Source: Saprospiraceae bacterium UBA7687
Lineage (GTDB): Bacteria > Bacteroidota > Bacteroidia > Chitinophagales > Saprospiraceae
Direction of reading: 5' to 3'
Assembly (NCBI GenBank): GCA_002482845.1
Contig: DLGT01000004.1
Span: 1 to 59,629 of the forward strand
DNA length: 59,629 bases
A program made the position numbers and the translations under genes. The notes under the pieces are model-generated. The model saw only the letters and a list, made by a program, of their open reading frames with translations. It searched no databases and was not told where the DNA came from. Positions 57,001-59,629 of the stretch are shown piece by piece (position 1 is the stretch's first letter; every line of letters begins with the position of its first letter).

Positions 57001-57385
57001 GATTACTTTGATTTCCAGAAGGGTCTACTGCTGTGAATGTTACTTTTACACTTTGTTTTACCTTACAGATCGTATCTGCAGGCATGTTAAATATGGCAAT
57101 AGCTTCTACTAAAGTAAGATTTGCTTCAAAGGTGATAGTACCTGAATTGTCCGTAGCTGTAGCTCCAGCATGATTGTTGTACCAAGTAGTAAGTTTTCCT
57201 ACCAAATCAGATGTGGATCCACATGCAAAAGATGTGTCTCTAGCAGGTGAAGTGATAATTGGTGCTTGTGTATCTTGCCCAGAAAGTGTAGTCATCTGAA
57301 GAAAAACAAAAAGCAATGATGCCGCTATAAGTCGACAAATCGGCCATTTGGTAAGTCTTTTGATAGAATAAATAAGACTATGCAT
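51023..57385 (-). CDS. Giant SprB-like adhesin (2120 residues) with type B T9SS domain
   Basis: Start taken at ATG 57385; a GTG at 57409 gives eight more residues. The signal peptide region ends near residue 37 (LQMTTLSGQ). The N-terminal half (to about 1080) has HYR-like and related beta modules rich in DNC and VxDxxxP motifs. About residues 1096-1829 hold eight Ig-like repeats of about 75-85 residues, with signatures like YxWxGPxxxxxxxxNPxI, then GxYTLxVxxxGC. A cadherin-like/Ig domain (ATDDNYELILGQEGLFNILS) lies at about 1942-2026. The end (NIFTPNSDGINDAFVVPC, VFNEWGQQVFEG, LPVGTYFYVLDL) is a type B T9SS sorting domain. A surface adhesin role, possibly in gliding, is inferred from the cassette with PorP/SprF and the OmpA-type protein. 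Confidence 0.93.
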   Translation of the reverse strand: MHSLIYSIKRLTKWPICRLIAASLLFVFLQMTTLSGQDTQAPIITSPARDTSFACGSTSDLVGKLTTWYNNHAGATATDNSGTITFEANLTLVEAIAIFNMPADTICKVKQSVKVTFTAVDPSGNQSNPTSAYFYTVDNVGPTINTVPNVQYNCVANVRDSLISWIQNKAGYIATDACSFPVTWSTFQYAILVGNTPVQSGSGNIANGPYPTIPDGVCNWTLNINFFVRDACDNLTITPGTTNFRVVDNVAPVFVSPPMNVTVDCSQIPSPTITAVDYCDMSVTPILVETSTKGSDETQCSYYNYNITRSWSVTDACGNAASYQQVITVRDNEAPRFDILNTLNISCTTFDNNSDSIYLYNISDNCSDVTVTFTDTIRSIGCNTVVDRRYTMRDVCGNISTYDQVISVLQDVDPIIVTNANNQTYDCQSQDDYDALLDTWVQNMGGSVAATRCGALQMFAAIKGSYDINNVTTYPGIRPLTLPSQNCPSALEGFLRFVEVDFVYYDTCGNHAASSAVFGISDSNPPAISNCPEAIRISTTNDGCNALVNIAVPNAFDDCIEAESPIIRKVSALVTSNDPGNNESIVNPVTLRVGPFNPSLSIPTEDALLHINLKNLDIDDASEFFIIKDEDGLILGQTQTGQGQCSSKMFDILLPKEKVTDWIQDGFIDLLFEPNMVSGSPVLSVNDICAFGAIETTISIEIDQINTIQKSYSINNGTFISFDNIDTLSLEFPIGNHVVEFHFTDCASNSSICSVPVNVVDEIKPIINCPPNATSVLSNGVCQDTLPLPINFQVIENCLLDRVYDKISPSSKEAALLSFLFDEVTGRHFARNKQLVFTDVFPIRHNTQNVTLEIEFYGDNGNEGEFFQILGPGGYIIGNTPISSSADQCGLIRATFEIPYDIFNIWIVNNQVSLLAIPNSSVQDGGINPCTPLTQTQTIDNESYLQGRLRYADATFTVSSSGATNINNMVVNSNLFNLDLILNGGRNFITLNTKDLAGNLGSCNFEIFVIDDQKPVAKCKNAAINIHPSGLEPYIIQVSDIDDGSVDNCAVTSITFDPPTLDCSMVGADVEVDMIVADSQGNTDTCTSLVRVKAGELIPTFSAGLCTNDTLKLFANVPPSNVPNTYTFHWTGPAEFFTENPLIPNVNESFNGTYILTVTGFNGCVSVGSVLVNIQPLTNPALVPNQDTICEGTELILTTTNYSGNISYEWYEGIFPTGVLLNITQSPELVISPSKGIHFYYIIAKGPDCSSNPSSLLKVTVREVPVASVNNLLLSPCEGDNIVLGTPVNNANFIYAWSGPAGYNETGRLPRIITNASLANAGKYTLVIKNGSCVSDTAITTVAILERPTRPSISAADIFCQGATFNMIAINSANGERYEWFLNDVLFQTTMDNSLIIANAQSGLQGTWKVRVFKGSCSSEFSIEKAIAIDNLLEIGATNSGPVCAGDSIQLLATFVPNATYTWDGPVPNIPPISNPTILAVAGEYFVTITTPTSCQNNAGTIVNVISVPEITALSNDAEPCMKSTDVINFFPSIFPNNEAYTYEWTSNNGFSDTSRNPTITNVTQQDTGIYTLVVLNEGCPSEPFETIVNFHITPATPAIVSSPFYCSGDTIRINILDGNTNFTYRWATPLGQVNSSSEGLLIPNAAAINSGMYSLQAISEGCASDLSDTLNIEVRTKPQTPIITTNSPVCFGDTIMLNANVVSGATYSWTGPNFSSNVRNPIIPNASSINEGVYTLTIQQNGCFSNVAQSQNIEITDEIRIPVFSESVINVCQTSMNGLEICFEPSTIQQNGEIIIINNVTGEVITQGNTVCLQIDDLSSFTTGSNFLSAYTNVGSCRSKTSQPLIINVNFPPDVKAQAIEDDIIACPGEFVQLVSVHGPPTVNPLWTAVTPNVIISNNTIVSPVISGLQVGDNIILLDYSIEGCSAFSRDTINIYVEFSPQATDDNYELILGQEGLFNILSNDQIPDNANITITELPKYGTATVVGNNIRYTSDPRYTETMIIKYQICADFCELLCDEAVVSITFSEEIFCRPPNIFTPNSDGINDAFVVPCLDNNRFPNNRLIVFNEWGQQVFEGRPYQNDWEGSYGGAQLPVGTYFYVLDLGEEQKPINGFLILQR

Positions 57386-57517
57386 CTGTATTTGTATTAA
57401 AAGTACCACAAAAAGTCCTATTGAAAACAGTATAAATCACTTGTGTGGATACTGTTCATGGGAATCAAGTGGAGGATTATTAAACTCAGGTCGGTGTAAA
57501 TAATAGATTACACGACA

Positions 57518-57525
57518 CAAAGGTA
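57518..57525 (-). promoter_or_regulatory. -7 box of the adhesin-porP/sprF-ompA operon
   Basis: TACCTTTG on the minus strand (57525 to 57518), about 130 bp before the ATG, implying a long leader. No palindrome like those at 2709 or 15885 lies at the 22-23 bp position. Confidence 0.5.
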
Positions 57526-57659
57526 ATCCAAAAAATGCGTAAACTATGATGATTTACCCTGAATTATTGGTGGAACAGAATGTGTAGAAGACAAATTTGA
57601 TATTTTCTACATAGCGAATTTTAAAAAATTAATACCTTGCATGACTTTTTAGAAACATT

Positions 57660-58019
57660 TTGTACAAAACAAAAACAAAAACAAAACTTAATTTGCAAGG
57701 ATACATATACTTAATACTTACCATCATTTTTGAGTCGGCTGCGATTGTACTCATGAAACTAGCTGATGGTACGAGTCATAAGATGTATCTCATTACGGGA
57801 GGCTTATGTTATGCTGCCACATTTTTTCTACTAACGATGGCATTAAAGTATCTTCCGATGGGATATACTAATGCAGTTTGGGCCGGCGCAAGTACTTTTT
57901 TTGTCTACATCATAGGAGCTACGTACTTTAAAGAAAAGACATCTTTTGTTGAGTTTTTTTTCGTTTTTTGCATCTTGGTGGGCATTATTGGGCTTAATTT
58001 TATGTCAAAAGGCAAATAA
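57660..58019 (+). CDS. Small multidrug resistance (SMR) family transporter
   Basis: A 119-residue protein with four membrane helices filling almost the whole length. Key motifs: IFESAAIVLMKLADG (the essential Glu in helix 1, residue 25 in this frame), LCYAATFFLLTMALKYLPMG and YTNAVWAGASTFFV (helix 3 Trp and Gly). It is the drug- or cation-proton antiporter type of EmrE. The start is uncertain: TTG at 57660, followed by a Lys/Thr-rich stretch, or TTG at 57693; no ATG precedes helix 1. Confidence 0.88.
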   Translation: MYKTKTKTKLNLQGYIYLILTIIFESAAIVLMKLADGTSHKMYLITGGLCYAATFFLLTMALKYLPMGYTNAVWAGASTFFVYIIGATYFKEKTSFVEFFFVFCILVGIIGLNFMSKGK

Positions 58020-58065
58020 ATTGATAAAAAAGGCTTATTTCATTGAAAAAAGCGTGGACACTATT

Positions 58066-58095
58066 TTGTAAATCAAACTATTATCTTACCTTTGC
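58066..58095 (+). promoter_or_regulatory. Promoter of the rpsF-rpsR-rplI operon
   Basis: TTG (58066-58068), 19 bp, then TACCTTTG (58088-58095): both Bacteroidota promoter elements at normal spacing, 47 bp before the start of rpsF. Confidence 0.8.
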
Positions 58096-58142
58096 CGCCC
58101 GAATTAAAAATTTTTATTCATTAAACAATACTTCAAAAAAAT

Positions 58143-58649
58143 ATGAACCATTATGAAGTTACTTTCATCATCGATCCCGTTCTGTCAGGTGATGAAATAA
58201 AATCGACAGCTAGCACATACGAAACCCTATTAAAAGATCAGGGAGCAACTATCGTGCATGTACATGAAATGGGTTTAAGACAAATGGCTTATCCTATCAA
58301 TAAAAAATCTTCAGGTGTTTATTACTGTATAGAATTCAGTTCACCTAACGGATCTGCTATTGCTAAAACAGAACTTGCGCTTAGAAGAGATGAGCGTATC
58401 ATGAGATTTCTTACTATCAAACTTGACAAGTATGGTGTTCAGTACAATGAAGACAGAAGATCAGGTAAGATCAGTGCTTACAAGAAAAAAGAAGCAAAAA
58501 AGAAACCTTATGACAACGGTCCAGCGCCTTTGGCAGGCAAAGATGCAGCTCCTGTAGCAGCAGCACCGGTCGCAGCACCAGTAGTAGAAGAGATCAAAGC
58601 AGCTGTAGCTGAAGTGGTAGCTCCTATCATCGTAGCTGAAGAAGAATAA
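58143..58649 (+). CDS. rpsF: 30S ribosomal protein bS6
   Basis: 168 residues. The bS6 core is clear (MNHYEVTFIIDPVLSGDEIK, HEMGLRQMAYPINKKSSGVY, LALRRDERIMRFLTIKLDK). The last 50 or so residues form a low-complexity Lys- then Ala/Val/Glu-rich tail (APVAAAPVAAPVVEEIKAAV) that is longer than in most bacteria. First gene of the rpsF-rpsR-rplI operon. Confidence 0.97.
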   Translation: MNHYEVTFIIDPVLSGDEIKSTASTYETLLKDQGATIVHVHEMGLRQMAYPINKKSSGVYYCIEFSSPNGSAIAKTELALRRDERIMRFLTIKLDKYGVQYNEDRRSGKISAYKKKEAKKKPYDNGPAPLAGKDAAPVAAAPVAAPVVEEIKAAVAEVVAPIIVAEEE

Positions 58650-58682
58650 ATCATTGATCAACCCTTTCAAAAATAAAATATA

Positions 58683-58949
58683 ATGGCATCAAGAGACGAT
58701 ATTAAATTTTTAAGTAATCCTACGATAGGATCACAAAGAAAAAAATACTGCCGATTCAAAAAATACGGTATCAAGTATATAGATTATAAAGATTCTGAAT
58801 TTTTACTTCAGTTCATCAATGAGCAAGGTAAACTTCTACCAAGAAGAATAACTGGTAACTCACTAAAATACCAAAAATTGGTAGCGGTTGCAGTAAAACG
58901 TTCAAGACATTTGGCTATACTTCCATATGTGGCGGATTTATTAAAATAA
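58683..58949 (+). CDS. rpsR: 30S ribosomal protein bS18
   Basis: 88 residues. Motifs KKYCRFKKYGIKYIDYKD and LLPRRITGNSLKYQKLVAVA are characteristic, and an ALA-type end (HLAILPYVADLLK) follows. Binds next to bS6 on the small subunit. No ssb gene lies between rpsF and rpsR. Confidence 0.97.
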   Translation: MASRDDIKFLSNPTIGSQRKKYCRFKKYGIKYIDYKDSEFLLQFINEQGKLLPRRITGNSLKYQKLVAVAVKRSRHLAILPYVADLLK

Positions 58950-58969
58950 TCTTTAAAAATTTATAGAAA

Positions 58970-59416
58970 ATGGAAATCATTCTTTTAAAAGATATAGATA
59001 ATCTAGGCGATAAGCACGAAATAGTGAATGTTAAGCCTGGATACGGTAGAAATTACCTTATACCACAAGGATTAGCAGTAAACGCAAATGCAGTCAATAG
59101 AAAAAAATTGGATGCAATCATCGCAGAAGAAGATGCTAAAGAAGCAACTCGTCTAGATGAATACAAAGCAATTGCTGCAAGACTTGAAGGTCAGACGCTT
59201 AAAATCGCTGTAAAAGCTGGTACTTCAGGAAAAATCTTCGGTAGTGTGACGAATGTTCAGATAGCTCAAGCACTTAAAGAAAATTTTGACTTAGAGATCG
59301 AGCGTAAAAAAATCCACTTACCTGAAGAAATCAAAGAAGTGGGTACATACACAGCAGACCTACACTTACACAAGGAAGTAGTCACAAAAGTTCAGTTTGA
59401 ATTAGTTCAGGACTAA
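58970..59416 (+). CDS. rplI: 50S ribosomal protein bL9
   Basis: 148 residues, normal length. The N-terminal domain MEIILLKDIDNLGDKHEIVN and KPGYGRNYLIPQGLAV is the family signature. A long linking helix and a C-terminal domain (GSVTNVQIAQALKENFDLEI) follow. Last gene of the operon, followed by a terminator. Confidence 0.97.
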   Translation: MEIILLKDIDNLGDKHEIVNVKPGYGRNYLIPQGLAVNANAVNRKKLDAIIAEEDAKEATRLDEYKAIAARLEGQTLKIAVKAGTSGKIFGSVTNVQIAQALKENFDLEIERKKIHLPEEIKEVGTYTADLHLHKEVVTKVQFELVQD

Positions 59417-59437
59417 GATAGTCCGGAAAACAAATAT

Positions 59438-59473
59438 AAAAGGCTTTAGCACGTTAGTGTTAAGGCCTTTTTT
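59438..59473 (+). terminator. Terminator of the rpsF-rpsR-rplI operon
   Basis: AAAGGCTTTAGCAC pairs with GTGTTAAGGCCTTT (two G-T wobble pairs) across a 4-base loop, followed by TTTT. Confidence 0.88.
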
Positions 59474-59558
59474 CATTTGTAAAGTTCATGTTTCAGACGA
59501 TGGATCTTGTTTTTATTGATTTTAAAACACATGTGAATCAATTTTTCCAGTCGACGCT

Positions 59559-59629
59559 AGTGGGATCTAGTGGGAACTCAGTGGGAACTCGTGGGAACTC
59601 GGTGGGAACTCAGTGGGAACTCGGTGGGA
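59559..59629. repeat. Tandem repeat of an 11-bp unit, cut by window end
   Basis: Six units of the form RGTGGGAACTC (10-11 bp; the first reads GATCT instead of GAACT) and a partial seventh run to the last base. The true length of the array is not visible. Confidence 0.93.

Noticed and set aside
57526..57570. Search for an RR1- or RR2-type palindrome before the giant adhesin operon
   Set aside because: No symmetric 16-mer is found 22-23 bp upstream of the TACCTTTG box, so this operon does not seem to belong to either module.

Overview
This 59.6 kb AT-rich window looks like chromosome of a Bacteroidota member, most likely a Saprospiria-type gliding or surface-associated bacterium; this is inferred from gene families, not from a search. 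The evidence is: type IX secretion (T9SS) C-terminal domains of both type A and type B, a PorP/SprF-type protein, very large HYR/Ig-like secreted proteins, Bacteroidota TAnnTTTG promoter boxes, and the housekeeping blocks clpX-clpP-tig and rpsF-rpsR-rplI. No insertion sequence, prophage or CRISPR array was seen.

Layout. 1-1240: C-terminal part of a Cys-rich repeat adhesin with a type B T9SS domain. 1241-2046: non-coding, with a 179-bp direct repeat. 2047-15029: a LuxR/NarL-type response regulator (RR1) divergent from a membrane protein and a 3701-residue secreted protein. 15192-29983: a second response regulator (RR2) divergent from a propeller-type histidine kinase, then three secreted-protein genes. 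30105-39964: mostly minus-strand genes (DUF2490 barrel, NTF2-like lipoprotein, LysR regulator, small MscS, LRR protein, zinc-ribbon protein, two small paralogues, isocitrate dehydrogenase, SPFH lipoprotein, thioesterase, MsrB-MsrA fusion). 39965-44318: a small accessory patch with a duplicated leader, small lipoproteins, MazEF, a frameshifted WG-repeat lipoprotein and a HAD protein. 44490-48073: clpX, clpP, tig, tRNA-Leu(UAG). 48323-57385: a giant adhesin, PorP/SprF and OmpA cassette. 57660-59473: SMR transporter and rpsF-rpsR-rplI. The window ends inside an 11-bp tandem repeat.

The most interesting signal is regulatory. The promoters of RR1 and of its divergent giant-protein operon each carry the 16-bp palindrome TAGTTAATTNTAACTA. 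The promoters of RR2 and of the downstream secreted-protein operon each carry TCACATCNNNATGTGA. All four palindromes lie 22-23 bp upstream of a TAnnTTTG box. This suggests two parallel, mutually insulated NarL-type switches, each self-controlling and each driving very large surface proteins. The two response regulators have different recognition helices, as two different operators would require.

The secreted genes at 20569 and 27887 also share an approximately 110-residue module in four copies, which ties them together as one surface system.
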